A stretch of DNA of 64,000 nt from Quadrisphaera sp. INWT6 (GCF_015390235.1 NZ_VUOH01000003.1:186001-250000), one strand, 5' to 3'; shown: positions 1 through 9,506, numbered from the stretch's first letter. The notes: a model not told the origin generated them from the sequence alone. Numbers and translations are program-made.

Positions 1-1414
1 CGGAGGCGGCGAACTCCCTCAGCAGCTCGTAGATGTCCTCCTTGGCGCCGACGTCCACGCCGCGGGTGGGCTCGTCGCAGATCAGCACCCGGGCTGAGCG
101 CACCAGCCACCGAGCCAGGATCGCCTTCTGCTGCGTACCCCCCGAGAGGGTCTTCACGGGCTGGTCGACGCTGGTGATGCGCATGCCCAGCCGCTCGGCC
201 AGGCGGCGGGCCTCGGCGTTCTCCTTGCGCTGGTCCCGGACGGAGAAGCGGCTGAACATCGGCAGGCTGGCCAGGGTGATGTTGCCGGCCACCGACATGT
301 CCGGGACGAAGCCGGAGGTCTTGCGGTCCTGTGGAAGCAGGCCGATCCCGTGCTTGATCGCCTCGCGGGGACTGGCCAGAGCCGCAGGCGTGCCGTCGAC
401 GGCGGTCTGGCCGCTGGTACGAGTTCGGGCGCCGGCCAGGCAGGAGGCCAGCTCTGACTGCCCGGAGCCGACCAGCCCTGCGATGCCCAGCACCTCTCCC
501 TCGTGCAGGTCGAAGGAGACACCGTGGTACTCCCCCGCCTCGCTGAGGTCGCGCGCGGACAGGATGACCTCGCCGCGGGCGCCCGTGCCGATGCGGGGGC
601 TTCGCTGTCCGGACAGGGCCGCCTCGGCCAGCGATCCCTTGAGGTCGCGTCCCACCATGGCCGAGACGACCTGGGCGGCGGTGCTGTTCTGGGTGGAGAA
701 GGACTGGGCCAGCGTCCCGTCGCGCAGCACCGAGACGGTGTCGCACAGGCGGTAGAGCTCGTCCATGCGGTGGGAGATGTAGATCATCCCCACCCCTTGG
801 GCAGCCAGGCCCTCCAGCACCTCGAACAGGCGCTGCACGTCCGGGGGCGGCAGCGTGGAGGTGGGCTCGTCCAGGAGCAGGACGCGGGCGTTGCGGTGGA
901 TGGCCTTGGCCAGCTCGACGGCCTGCTGCTCGGCCACGGACAGGTTGCCCACCGGGGCGGCGACGTCCAGGGAGAACCCCACGCGCTCCAGGGCCTGGCG
1001 GGCCTGGGTGCGCATCGTGGGCCAGGAGACCGCGCGCAGGCCTCCGGTGGGCAGACCCCCCAGGAGCACGTTCTCAGCGACGCTGAGCTGGGGGACCAGG
1101 CTCAGCTCCTGGTGGATGGTCTGGATACCTGCGTCCTGGGCGTCCTGGGGGCTGCGAAAGGTGACAGGGCGCCCGGAGACGGTGATGCTCCCGGCATCTG
1201 GCGACTCAGCCCCTGAGAGGATCTTGATCAGGGTCGACTTGCCGGCGCCGTTCTGACCGGCCAGGGCGTGGATGCTGCCGGCGCTCAGGTCCAGGTCGAC
1301 CCCCTTGAGGGCTGGGACACCGACGTAGGCCTTGGTGATGCCACGCACCTGGAGCAGGCCACCACCACCGGGCACCGGTGCGCTGTCGGCGGGATCCGGC
1401 GCCGGAGAGCTCAC
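1..1414 (-). CDS. Sugar ABC transporter ATP-binding protein, ribose/RbsA type (3' end outside window)
   Basis: This is the double ATPase subunit that powers a CUT2-type sugar importer at the inner face of the membrane. About 471 residues are visible and the C-terminus runs off the window start. The first Walker A (GQNGAGKST) is near residue 53. The second domain has the degenerate loop GLVGSGQSE seen in RbsA/MglA second halves. It is followed by the signature LSGGTQQK and Walker B LICDEPTRGVD. The GTG start at 1414 overlaps the TGA of the substrate-binding protein gene in a GTGA, so the two genes are translationally coupled. The order binding protein then ATPase predicts a permease gene further left. 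The substrate cannot be told from sequence. Confidence 0.93.
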   Translation of the reverse strand, partial: MSSPAPDPADSAPVPGGGGLLQVRGITKAYVGVPALKGVDLDLSAGSIHALAGQNGAGKSTLIKILSGAESPDAGSITVSGRPVTFRSPQDAQDAGIQTIHQELSLVPQLSVAENVLLGGLPTGGLRAVSWPTMRTQARQALERVGFSLDVAAPVGNLSVAEQQAVELAKAIHRNARVLLLDEPTSTLPPPDVQRLFEVLEGLAAQGVGMIYISHRMDELYRLCDTVSVLRDGTLAQSFSTQNSTAAQVVSAMVGRDLKGSLAEAALSGQRSPRIGTGARGEVILSARDLSEAGEYHGVSFDLHEGEVLGIAGLVGSGQSELASCLAGARTRTSGQTAVDGTPAALASPREAIKHGIGLLPQDRKTSGFVPDMSVAGNITLASLPMFSRFSVRDQRKENAEARRLAERLGMRITSVDQPVKTLSGGTQQKAILARWLVRSARVLICDEPTRGVDVGAKEDIYELLREFAAS

Positions 1415-2505
1415 TGGTCGTCCTGCGCGCGGACGTAGGTGTCCTCGGGCTTGTAGTACTGCGCGGCGTTCTCGGGGGTGACCACGGTGGTCTGGACGTA
1501 CTTGGTGCCCCCGGGGCAGGCCTCGGCGTTCTTGTTGTAGGCCTGCAGCGCCATGCGCACGGCTTCAGCGCCCTGGTCCCAGGGCTGGTTGGACGCGGTA
1601 GCCTGCAGCGGTCCGGTGGGGTCGTCCACCATCTGCTTGACCGACTCCATGCCCCCGTCGTAGGAGCCCTCTAGGATCCCGTCTCCCCAGAGCCCGGCCT
1701 GGGTGAGCGCCTGCTGGACGCCGGCCTGCATGACGTCGCTCTCGCTGTAGACGATCTTCAGGTCGGGGTTGGCGGTGGCCACGTCGCGCATGGGGGCCAG
1801 GGCCTTGTCCGGCAGCCAGTTGCCGTACTTGAAGTCCAGCTCGGTGGTGGTGATGCCGGGGTTGGCCCCCATGACCTCGTTGTAGCCCTGCATGAAGCCC
1901 TGGTAGCGCAGCTCGCTCAGGACGTCTCCGGGGTAGCCGCCGATGCCGACCAGCTTGATCTGGCCGCTGGTGCCCCACTTGGTGATCGCCTTCTGGGCGA
2001 TGTCCTTGCCGGCCAGCGCGCCGGTGGCGACCTGGTCCTCGGCGACGTAGCAGAACTGCTGGTCGACCAGTGAGGGGTCCAGGCTGGAGTTGACGGTGAC
2101 CACGGGGATGCCGGCAGCGGCCAGGGCCTTGACGGAGCCGGCCAGGCCCAGGGGGTCGTTGGGGTTGATGATGACGACGTCGACGCCCTTGCTGATGAGG
2201 GTCTGCACGTCCTGGTTCTGCTGGGTGGTGTCGCGGTTGGCGTCCAGCACCTCGATGCTGGCGCCCAGCTGCTTGGCCTCGTCCTCGCCGCCGGCCACCA
2301 GCGTCTTCCACCAGTCGCTGCCGGAGATGCCCCGCTGTGACCAGCCGATGACGAGTCCCTCCCCGGTGGCCTTGTCCTCCTCGCTGGCGGTCGCAGTGCC
2401 TCCGCGTCCGCAGCCGGTCAGGACCAGGCCGGTGACGGCGACAGCGGCCGCGGCGGCCAGCAGCGGCGAGCGCCTGCGCGGGGGCTGGGGTGCGGTGGGT
2501 GCCAT
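1411..2505 (-). CDS. Sugar ABC transporter substrate-binding lipoprotein (RbsB type)
   Basis: This protein captures the ligand for the coupled ATPase downstream. It has 364 residues with a lipoprotein signal: a PPRRR basic stretch, an Ala-rich hydrophobic core and the lipobox LTGC, so the mature protein should be lipid-anchored on the outer face of the membrane. The body has the periplasmic-binding-protein-1 look (IGWSQRG, a VVIINPNDP segment near the first hinge, VYSESDVMQAG in the second lobe). I chose the ATG at 2505 over the ATG at 2550 because AGGAG lies just before it and the signal peptide begins there. It is the first gene of the visible operon. Its promoter must lie in the 446 bp upstream that also holds a 9-bp tandem repeat. 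Confidence 0.92.
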   Translation of the reverse strand: MAPTAPQPPRRRSPLLAAAAAVAVTGLVLTGCGRGGTATASEEDKATGEGLVIGWSQRGISGSDWWKTLVAGGEDEAKQLGASIEVLDANRDTTQQNQDVQTLISKGVDVVIINPNDPLGLAGSVKALAAAGIPVVTVNSSLDPSLVDQQFCYVAEDQVATGALAGKDIAQKAITKWGTSGQIKLVGIGGYPGDVLSELRYQGFMQGYNEVMGANPGITTTELDFKYGNWLPDKALAPMRDVATANPDLKIVYSESDVMQAGVQQALTQAGLWGDGILEGSYDGGMESVKQMVDDPTGPLQATASNQPWDQGAEAVRMALQAYNKNAEACPGGTKYVQTTVVTPENAAQYYKPEDTYVRAQDDQ

Positions 2506-2741
2506 GGGAACCACTCCTTCGTGGGTGACGGGGCGAGACGGCTCTGGCAAGCGGTGGGCCGGCCGGTGCTGGGTTGGTGCGTGGGGTGGGCTGGTGGTGG
2601 CTGGCTCGTCGAGGTGACGGCGTGGTGCGGCTGGACGCGCGAGGCTGGACTCGCGCGCCCAGCCCGCTGGGACTGCTGGGCCCAGTGGCAGCGGTTGCGG
2701 TGCGCCCGTGGGCGCCGCGCGATCGCCGAGAGGGCACTGAG

Positions 2742-2842
2742 CGGGGTGGGCGGGTGGGCGGGGTGGGCGGGGTGGGCGGGGTGGGCGGGGTGGGCGGGGT
2801 GGGCGGGGTGGGCGGGGTGGGCGGGGTGGGCGGGGTGGGCGG
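2742..2842. repeat. 9-bp G-rich tandem repeat, about 11 copies of GGGGTGGGC
   Basis: The 5-mer TGGGC recurs exactly every 9 bases ten times from 2755 to 2836, with one extra copy 8 bases earlier at 2747. The + strand therefore has about twenty closely spaced runs of three or four G, enough for several stacked G-quadruplexes. The G-rich strand is the template strand for the ABC operon that starts at 2505. Because the period is 9, all frames stay open and produce false Trp-Ala-Gly or Ala-His-Pro repeat ORFs. It sits between the stop of the nitrilase-type gene and the start of the sugar-binding protein gene. Confidence 0.95.
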
Positions 2843-2951
2843 TCAGTCCCACCCGGGTCCGGGGGCCCGGATGAGACTGACCGCGGGGGGCTGCAACCCC
2901 GGGATGCTCACCGGGCTCGGCCGGTCAGCGGGTCAGACCATGAGAGGCAGG

Positions 2952-4090
2952 TCAGGCCTTGTCGCCGGACTTCTCCGCGGTGGAGGTGATGGGCTCGCGC
3001 TCGTTGCCGCCGGACTCGGGCCGGACGAAGACGCCGCGCTCGACCAGCAGGTCGATGTTGCGAGCACGCGTGGCGTCCTCGCGGGCCAGCCACCCCTCGG
3101 TCGGCGCAGCGTCCAGGTACTGGTTCTTGGGGTAGATGGGCTTGTCGTAGATGGCGCGGTACTGCTCGGTGCGCAGGTCCTTGAACTGGTTGTAGAGGCC
3201 GTTGGCGATGCGGCGTCGGCGCAGTGCCTCCACGTCGATGGTGGTGCAGACGAAGGAGTCCCCTGAGGTCCATCCGGTCTGCTGGGCCACGATGTGGCCG
3301 CTCGGCTCGACGATCATGGAGCGGCCTCCGAAGAGGTCCTGCATGCCTCCGTCGTCCATGACCTCCGGGCCGAGGTTGGGGGCGACGACGTACATCTGGT
3401 TGAAGACGGCGTGGGCGCGGTTCTGCAGCTCCCAGAAGCCCTTCATGACTGCAGGCTCGATGAGGGTGGGGCGGATGAGGATCTCGGCGCCGTTCATCGC
3501 CAGACCGCGACCGATCTCGGGTAGACGCCCTCGTGGCAGATGGCGATGCCGATGTTGCCGATCTCGGTGCGGGCGACGGGGAAGATGGCTTCCATCACGT
3601 CGCCGCCGCCCTTCTTGGCGACGAACTCGTCCCACACGTCGTGGGGGTTCATGTTGCCGAGCATGCCGCCCTCGTAGGCGTCACTGGTGGCCTTGTACCG
3701 CTTGTAGACGATCTCGCCCTGGGGGTCGATCACGAAGGCGACGTTGAAGTAGCGGTCTTCGAAGTCGGGGTCCTTGACCATGTACAGCTCGGCGGCGATG
3801 AACACGTCGAGCTGGCGTGCCTTCTTGCCCAGCTCGTCGGTCTCGGGTCCGGGGATGGTGACCGCGAAGTGCTTCTCGCGCTCTCGGTTGCCGGGAGTGT
3901 TGGGGATCATCCCCTGGATGGCCATCTCGGGGATGGCGACCAGCCGGACCGGCGCACCCTCCCACGCGGCGACCATGACCGCGGTGTCCATGAACTTGTT
4001 GATGCGCTTGACGTTCTCCAGCGCATCGCCCTTCTCCTTGGCTGTGAAGGTGCGGGGCGAAAGGGCTGTGACCGCGTACGGCTCCACCAT
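2952..4090 (-). pseudogene. Nitrilase-superfamily carbon-nitrogen hydrolase, one-base frameshift
   Basis: The family hydrolyses amides or nitriles with a Glu-Lys-Cys triad. From the ATG at 4090 (GAGGAGG precedes it) the first frame encodes E55 in IPEMAIQG, Lys near 130-133 and C185 in AICHEGVYP, then it goes out of frame. The second frame resumes at once with EIGRGLAMNGAEILIRP and continues to the stop at 2952. Adding one base near 3518 (CCGAG to CCGGAG in gene sense) restores a continuous protein of about 379 residues with all catalytic residues, resembling aliphatic-amidase/formamidase-like members. So either this is a recent pseudogene or the base is a sequencing loss. It is a separate unit upstream of the sugar ABC genes, with a perfect palindrome 36 bp before its start. 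The substrate is unknown. Confidence 0.8.
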
Positions 4091-4126
4091 GAGCGAGTCC
4101 TCCTCGAGTCGCTTGCGTCTCATGAC

Positions 4127-4140
4127 TGTGACCGGTCACA
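4127..4140. promoter_or_regulatory. 14-bp perfect palindrome TGTGACCGGTCACA, candidate operator
   Basis: The palindrome lies 37-50 bp upstream of the amidase start codon at 4090, where a repressor or activator site would be expected. Its TGTGA/TCACA arms look like CRP/FNR or GntR half-sites but with a 4-bp centre instead of the 6 bp of classic CRP. No regulator gene is adjacent, so the protein that binds is unknown. Confidence 0.4.
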
Positions 4141-5872
4141 CCAGGTCGTGTCAACCCCTGAGGGGTCGCTGACCAGTACGATCATGGTTGTCTGCGACGC
4201 TGTTGTTACCGCTCTCACCTGGGGCAGCTGGGCGGTTCATGACATGGCGGCCTACCAGGTAGGTGGCGCTGGCCTGCACCTGAGCAGCAGTGATGGGCAG
4301 CGGGTTGCTGTGGGCGACGCGCGCCTTCGGGGGCAGACCCAGCCCGTTAGGAGCCTGTGGATCACTCGTAGATTCGGAGCACTGGTGTGGATCCGGGGTG
4401 GCTGTTCTTAGCGGCGTGGGCTTGGGCGCGGGTCTCGACGGGCCAGCCGGCTCAGGGTGGGCGAGGGTGCCGCCAGCGGCGTGCACCTACCCGCACCTGA
4501 CGCAGTACCGGTCTGGCGCGAAGATCGCTCCACGCGGAAGGCCCCCGGCGGGGGTGCCAGAACCGGATGAGGCACCGTCGCCGGGCTCTGATGCGTGCGG
4601 AGCATCCGGGCCTTCCCGGCGAGAACAACGGCGCTCTTCGCAACGAGAGCAGGGGTAGTCCCGCCCCCGTGGTCACGGTGGTCAAGGGGGTCACCCTTGC
4701 GACAGGGCCTGTTACTCGGGACAGCGTGGTGGACCAGTCATCGCCGACGGCGCACAGGAAGCCAGCAGGCTTGCCCCCAGGCGGCCCCGGCCATGGTGCG
4801 GTGACTGCGAACCCTCGACGGTGATGAACCGCAGACAACCCACAACATGGCTGTGGCTCCACCGCGAGTCGATGACACCTGCAGGCATGCAGCTCGGGTC
4901 TGACCACGGTTCACGCTGGACGCTCGGAGCATGAGTTCACGTTGAGTAACACCCGCCCGAAGAGCTCAGTGTCGTAGTTCGAAGTCCCAGCAGTCCCCAT
5001 CTGGTCCTCAACGCAGTCGAGAACACCTGGTCAGGACCAACGGTGACCAACGGCAACTGCGCAGACCAGAGGCCATGTCGACGTGTTCGCGCTGGTCAAG
5101 GCCTCATTCCTGTGCTGCGAGATGTACTACGACATCTGAGTCTCGCGACGGCGTGACCGCGGCCCAGCCGCGACCGACGAACGAGCCCGCACCGCTGGTC
5201 CTCCAGGACCGGTGGTGCGGGCTCGTCCGGCGTCGCGGGCCAGGCCCGAGCACCGCGGCTCCGACTCCTGGATCGACGTCTACCCTCGCCGCACAGGGCA
5301 CCAACGCCCGGCCGCCGACGCGGGCGACGACCTCATCGTCGTGGCGGCGTGCGCGTCGACGCCCCCCTCCACGGACGCCTACGCGGGCGGCACGGTCTGA
5401 CAGGCCCACCGCAGCGCCTCGCACCACCACCGCTGGCACGCACCGGCGACCGGCACGGTGGTGCGCCTTCGTGGTGGAGACGACCTGCTGCTCCAAGGCC
5501 GACCGACCCGGCGCCGGCTGGTGGCCCTGGTGGCCGTGGGGATGCCGGACGTGTCCTCGTGCGTCATCGCCGACGGCGTCACCCCGGCGCCCACCTGGAC
5601 GAGGTCGGGAGGCTGGGCGCGTCGCCTCCGACGGTCCCCGGCACCGCCTCGTCTTGGAGCCTCGCCGTGGTGGACGTCACCGCACAGGCGCTTCCGCGCC
5701 CCCACGCCCCCACGCCCCCGACGCGCCGCTGGTGCGCTCGCGGACCGCGACGACCCGCTGAGCCGCTGCGCTGGTGCTCGCGTCGGCTGTCAGCCTTGCG
5801 TGTCAGCCGCGGCGGTCCTAGCGTTCGGTCCCAGTCGATGACTCGGCCACAGCCCTCCCCCACGAGGCCGCC
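4141..5872. other. 1.7-kb stretch without a convincing gene
   Basis: Several overlapping open frames exist on both strands, but none shows the third-position GC bias, start signals or family motifs of the neighbouring genes. The first part (about 4150-5100) is visibly less GC-rich than the rest of the window. A GTTCGAA segment near 4978 resembles a tRNA T-loop, but no cloverleaf can be drawn around it. The stretch may be decayed or horizontally acquired DNA. I see no transposase remnant that I can name. Confidence 0.6.
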
Positions 5873-6361
5873 ATGGACCACGCTGCCCCGACCCCGCCGA
5901 GACCGCGCAGGGTCAGCGACACCACGAGGAGCACCTCCCCGCTCCACCCTCGCCGGGTGCACCAGGAGCTCCCCGCCCTTCCCGGTTCAGCAGCGGTGCG
6001 CTGGAGGGGTCGCCAACCCCTGGTGTCCCTGACCGGTGACATCGATCTGGCGATGGTCAGACGACTGGAAGCGGTAGGACTGCTGCTGCGGAGCTGACGG
6101 TCCCTGGTCCTCGTCGACGCCGCCGCGGTGACCTTCCTGGACGCTGCCGGCCTGCGCGCCGTGCTGTCCCTGGCTGGCGGCGACGCCTGCCACGAGGCGA
6201 CCGTGGTCCTGCAGCAGTCCAGTGCTGCAGTCGTGCGGCTGCTGGAGATCGCCGTCGCCGCTCGTGCTGGCGTGCGCCTTGACCCGTCCGCGGTGCTGTC
6301 CGAGCTGCATCCAGAGGTCCCGGAGCAGGGGTGGGCGCTGACGGGGTTGCCGGGGTGGTGA
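5873..6361 (+). pseudogene. STAS-domain (anti-anti-sigma-like) protein interrupted by an in-frame TGA
   Basis: One reading frame runs through two blocks separated only by a TGA at 6095-6097. Before it comes VRWRGRQPLVSLTGDIDLA, and after it VDAAAVTFLDAAGLRAVLSL. The intact paralogue about 2.2 kb downstream has the matching blocks VRWAQGRPVVVLASDVDLA and VDAAGVGFMDVAGLRAVLGL. On that alignment the TGA falls where the paralogue has a tryptophan (TGG), so a single G-to-A change would explain it. There is no frameshift. The position of the canonical phosphorylated Ser (DSSG) is DAAG here. The start is uncertain: ATG 5873 is used, and GTG 5996 is possible. A GTG just after the stop (6128) could restart a C-terminal fragment. 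Confidence 0.65.
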
Positions 6362-7229
6362 CCCCGACCTCGCGGGCGCATCGCCGGAGCGCAGGCTGCG
6401 AGCCCTGCTCGCTGCAGACCAGCTCGGCGTCCGCTCCCCCCGGCCGCTCAGGTGCGCAGGGTGTGGCTGGGCGTGACCCCGTGCACCCGGGAGCAGGCGG
6501 CGCCGAAACGGCTCGTGGCAGGAGAGGTCGGCGGCGTCCCCGCTGGAGCGGATCGGCCGTTCCGGGGTGTGCACCTCAGTCAGCGCGGCGTGGGCGACAC
6601 CAGGCTCACGGGTGTCGAGCTCGAAGACGTGAACGGGCACGGGCCGACCTCCACGGGTGGAAGAGCAGCGAGCGCCCGGGGTTGGACCAGCGTGCCTCCA
6701 CGCTGAGCCCCGCCGGTGAGGACGTGCCCCGCCGGCGCGCGCCGGGCCCCTTCTACCGCGCCGACGGCGGTCCGAGGACCGCTGGCCAGCGACCCCGACC
6801 CACACCGCTGGTCGCACCTGGCTCCACCGTCCCTGCTGACTCGCCCTGACGCGAACGGCTTCGCCGGGCAGCGCATCCTCGGTGGCTCCAGCTGGGCTAC
6901 CGGAGGTCTTCTGGGGCCAACGCGCTGGTGCGGCCCGGGCCGGACCAGCGGTGAGGTCCAGGAGCTCAGACCAGCGGGCTCCTGGACCGCCCCCCTTCGT
7001 CGTCGTCACCCCCGCGGGTCTTCGCGCCGCCCTGGCCGTCGCGGCCGGGGTGTGGCGCGCCCGGCGGCGCTGGTGACGCAGAACCTCTAGCCTTCAGCAC
7101 GGTCGATGATCCGGCCTGACTCGCTCACCCGTCCTGAGCACCCTCGAGCGCTGCTGGGCACCGCACCAGCGATGGCGCCGGTGGTGCTCGAGGTGTCTCC
7201 GCGGGGCAGCGCAGGCCGAAGGACTTCCC
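6362..7229. other. 870-bp stretch with no supported gene
   Basis: Short open frames occur on both strands, but none has a recognisable domain or codon bias like the flanking genes. This is the region between the broken STAS gene and the first GAF-ANTAR gene, so it should hold the promoter of the latter. No clear operator or terminator was seen. Confidence 0.55.
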
Positions 7230-8084
7230 ATGGACGCCGGATCCCACGACACCTCCCCCCGTTCCCGCAGCCACAGCCACGTCCAGCCGGGTTCGGCGGA
7301 GGGCGGGCGGGGCCGGGCCTCCACGGCTGATGCAGGCACCACCACCGGTCTGGACGCGCTGGCCTGGGAGCTGGCCGACGCGGCCCGCAGCCTGCAGACC
7401 TCCTCCACCCCCCAGCAGGTCCTCGACCGCGCCCTGGCCATCGCCGTCGACCTGGTCCCCGGCGCCGACGCCGGTGGCATCTCCCTGGTCCGGGCTCGGC
7501 GCACCGTCACCTCCGCAGCCGCCACGAGCCCCGCCGCGCGGCACCTCGACGAGCTGCAGACGGAGCTCGGCCAGGGACCCTGCCTGGACGCTGTCTACAT
7601 CCAGCGCAGCACCCGGGTGGACGACCTGGCCGCAGAGACCGCCCGCTGGCCGGCCCTGGCCGCACGCGCCGGCGAGATCGGCATGGCATCGATGCTGTGC
7701 CTGCAGCTGTTCGTCGAGGGTGACAACCTCGGCGCCCTGAACCTCCTCGGTGCCCAGCCGTCGGCGTTCACCGACGCCTCCGAGCACGTCGGGCTGCTGC
7801 TGGCTGCGCACACGGCAGTGGCTGTGGCCGATGCCCGGCAGCTGGAGCACACCCAGCGGGGCCTGGCCAACCGCGACGTCATCGGTCAGGCCAAGGGCAT
7901 CCTGATGGAGCGGCACAAGCTGTCCGCGGACCAGGCCTTCGCGGTGCTGTCCCGGCTGAGCCAGGACCTCAACCGCAAGGTGGTCGACATCGCCGTCGAC
8001 TTCACCGCCAGCGGCGAGCTTCCCGGACGAGCGGCGACGCAGCACTCCGCGAGGCCGGCGGCGAGGCCCGCGACCGGGCCGTGA
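7230..8084 (+). CDS. GAF and ANTAR domain transcription antitermination regulator
   Basis: The GAF domain (about residues 55-190, with GPCLDAVYI, WPALAARAGEIGMASML and LGALNLLG) should sense a small ligand. The C-terminal ANTAR domain (about 205-265: ANRDVIGQAKGILMERHKLS followed by AFAVLSRLSQDLNRKVVDIA) binds RNA antiterminator hairpins in known family members. The N-terminal 50 residues are low-complexity, and the tail after 268 is Ala/Pro/Arg-rich. The length of 284 is normal for this architecture. It sits between a broken and an intact STAS gene with a second GAF-ANTAR gene downstream, suggesting a local stress-signalling module. Start ATG 7230 is used. A later start would still keep both domains. 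Confidence 0.9.
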   Translation: MDAGSHDTSPRSRSHSHVQPGSAEGGRGRASTADAGTTTGLDALAWELADAARSLQTSSTPQQVLDRALAIAVDLVPGADAGGISLVRARRTVTSAAATSPAARHLDELQTELGQGPCLDAVYIQRSTRVDDLAAETARWPALAARAGEIGMASMLCLQLFVEGDNLGALNLLGAQPSAFTDASEHVGLLLAAHTAVAVADARQLEHTQRGLANRDVIGQAKGILMERHKLSADQAFAVLSRLSQDLNRKVVDIAVDFTASGELPGRAATQHSARPAARPATGP

Positions 8085-8264
8085 CGCGCGCTGCGTGACG
8101 CTGCACCTGCGCGACGGCACCGACGCGAGCAGGCCGGCGTCGTCGCTGCCGTGCAGCGGGGGAATGCTCCGGCGCACCCAGGGGGTTGATGTGCGCAGCA
8201 GGTCGATGGCTCGGCTTCCGGAACTCATCCGCGAGGTCGCCTTGACCAGCTCATCCCCATCGCC

Positions 8265-8732
8265 GTGCCCCTCCGACGAGCCCGCGGTCCCCGCCACGCC
8301 GCCGTGGACAGCGCCACCGCCACCGCTGGACCCGAAGGCACCGGCGACCGCGGTGGCAGTGGCCGTCCCGCGCCTGCGGTGGCCGTCGCGGGGCTGCAGG
8401 TGCGGTGGGCCCAGGGCAGACCCGTGGTGGTGCTCGCCAGCGACGTCGACCTCGCCTGCGCACCCCAGATCGCCTCGGTGGGCCTGTTCTTGCGCCGGTG
8501 GAACCATCCCGCCTGCGTGGACGCCGCCGGGGTGGGCTTCATGGACGTCGCGGGTCTGCGCGCGGTGCTGGGCCTGGCGGGGGCCTCGGGCACGGTGGAG
8601 GTGCGCCGCCCCAGCTGGGCGGTGCTGCACCTGCTGCAGGTGCTGGACGCAGCGGGGGTGGGGGTCCAGCTCAGCCGCGCCCTGGGTCCGCACCCTGCGG
8701 TGGTGCTGCACGAGCCGCCGGTCCAGGGATGA
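8265..8732 (+). CDS. STAS-domain protein (anti-anti-sigma factor-like)
   Basis: STAS proteins of this kind normally bind an anti-sigma kinase and release a sigma factor. The domain covers about residues 43-150 (LQVRWAQGRPVVVLASDVDL, then GVGFMDVAGLRAVLGLAG, then VLHLLQVLDAAGV). The helix-cap motif that usually reads DSSG is DVAG, so the regulatory serine is missing and the protein could not be switched off by phosphorylation at that site. The first 40 residues are low-complexity and the GTG start at 8265 is weak. A GTG at 8304 would also serve. It lies between two GAF-ANTAR genes, and no anti-sigma kinase gene is present in the window. Confidence 0.7.
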   Translation: MPLRRARGPRHAAVDSATATAGPEGTGDRGGSGRPAPAVAVAGLQVRWAQGRPVVVLASDVDLACAPQIASVGLFLRRWNHPACVDAAGVGFMDVAGLRAVLGLAGASGTVEVRRPSWAVLHLLQVLDAAGVGVQLSRALGPHPAVVLHEPPVQG

Positions 8733-8840
8733 GGCCCCCGACGAGCCGGCGACCGGCGCTCCTCCTGCGAGGACGACGGCGAGCACCGCGGTGACCGCCA
8801 CGACCGGCAGGCGCCGGCGGTGGTCTTCTCGGAGGTCCCG

Positions 8841-9506
8841 GTGAGCCCCGAGCTGCAGCTGTGCGCGGCGCTGCGGGCGCTGGTGGGATGGGACCGCGTC
8901 GCCGTCGTCGCTGCTGACGGGTTGGACCACCGGTTGCCGCTGCCGGGCTCTGATGCGGTGCTGAGGCACTGGGGCGACCTGCAGCAGAGCCTGGCCCAGG
9001 GTCCCGGGGCTGACGTGCTGGTCACCGGGGCGCCGGTCCTGGTCGACGACCTGCGCCTGGGGCCATCGCCGTGGCCGGTGCTGCAGGCAGCCGGCCCGGC
9101 GGACCTGCCGGTGCGCAGCCTGGCGGTGCTCCCGCTGCTCGCTGCGGACCGCGCTCAGGTGGTGGGGACGCTCAGCGTCGCTCGAGACGCGGCGGACCCG
9201 TTCACCGGTGTCCAGGTGGGTCTGCTGACGGCGCTGGCTGCGCTGCTCGCGGCGGTGGTGGCTCACCGCCTGGACGACGGGACCCTCCTCGCCGACGACG
9301 ACCAGCTGACCGGCGGTGGCGGCGGCCCGGGTGACGAGGTCGCGGTGGTCGTGGGGATGCTGACCGAGCGCCTGGGAACCGGAACGGACGAGGCACTGGC
9401 CCGTCTGCGGGCCCACGCGTTCTCGTCGGGGCGCACCATCCACGAGGTGGCTCGGGCGGTGGTCGCCGGAGAGGTCGACCTGGCGTCGATCGCTGCGCAG
9501 GCGTGA
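8841..9506 (+). CDS. GAF and ANTAR domain protein, second copy
   Basis: This 221-residue protein has an N-terminal GAF-like domain (about 5-140: WDRVAVVAADG, LAQGPGADVLVTGAPVLVDD, RSLAVLPLLA, VVGTLSVARDA) and a C-terminal ANTAR domain (about 160-215: VVVGMLTERLGTGTDEALAR followed by LRAHAFSSGRTIHEVARAVV). The GTG at 8841 was chosen because GGAGG lies 6 bases before it. An upstream GTG at 8820 lacks this. It is more divergent than the first copy, so the two are probably not recent duplicates. Its likely role is control of transcription elongation through RNA hairpins in response to a GAF ligand. Confidence 0.85.
   Translation: MSPELQLCAALRALVGWDRVAVVAADGLDHRLPLPGSDAVLRHWGDLQQSLAQGPGADVLVTGAPVLVDDLRLGPSPWPVLQAAGPADLPVRSLAVLPLLAADRAQVVGTLSVARDAADPFTGVQVGLLTALAALLAAVVAHRLDDGTLLADDDQLTGGGGGPGDEVAVVVGMLTERLGTGTDEALARLRAHAFSSGRTIHEVARAVVAGEVDLASIAAQA

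Noticed and set aside
2574..3266. Open frames encoding Trp-Ala-Gly or Ala-His-Pro repeats
   Set aside because: They are made by the 9-bp tandem repeat, which leaves all frames open, and extend into the antisense of the amidase gene.
4960..5010. tRNA-like GTTCGAA and AGCTCAGT segments
   Set aside because: D-like and T-like pieces are adjacent, with no room for an anticodon arm and no acceptor pairing.
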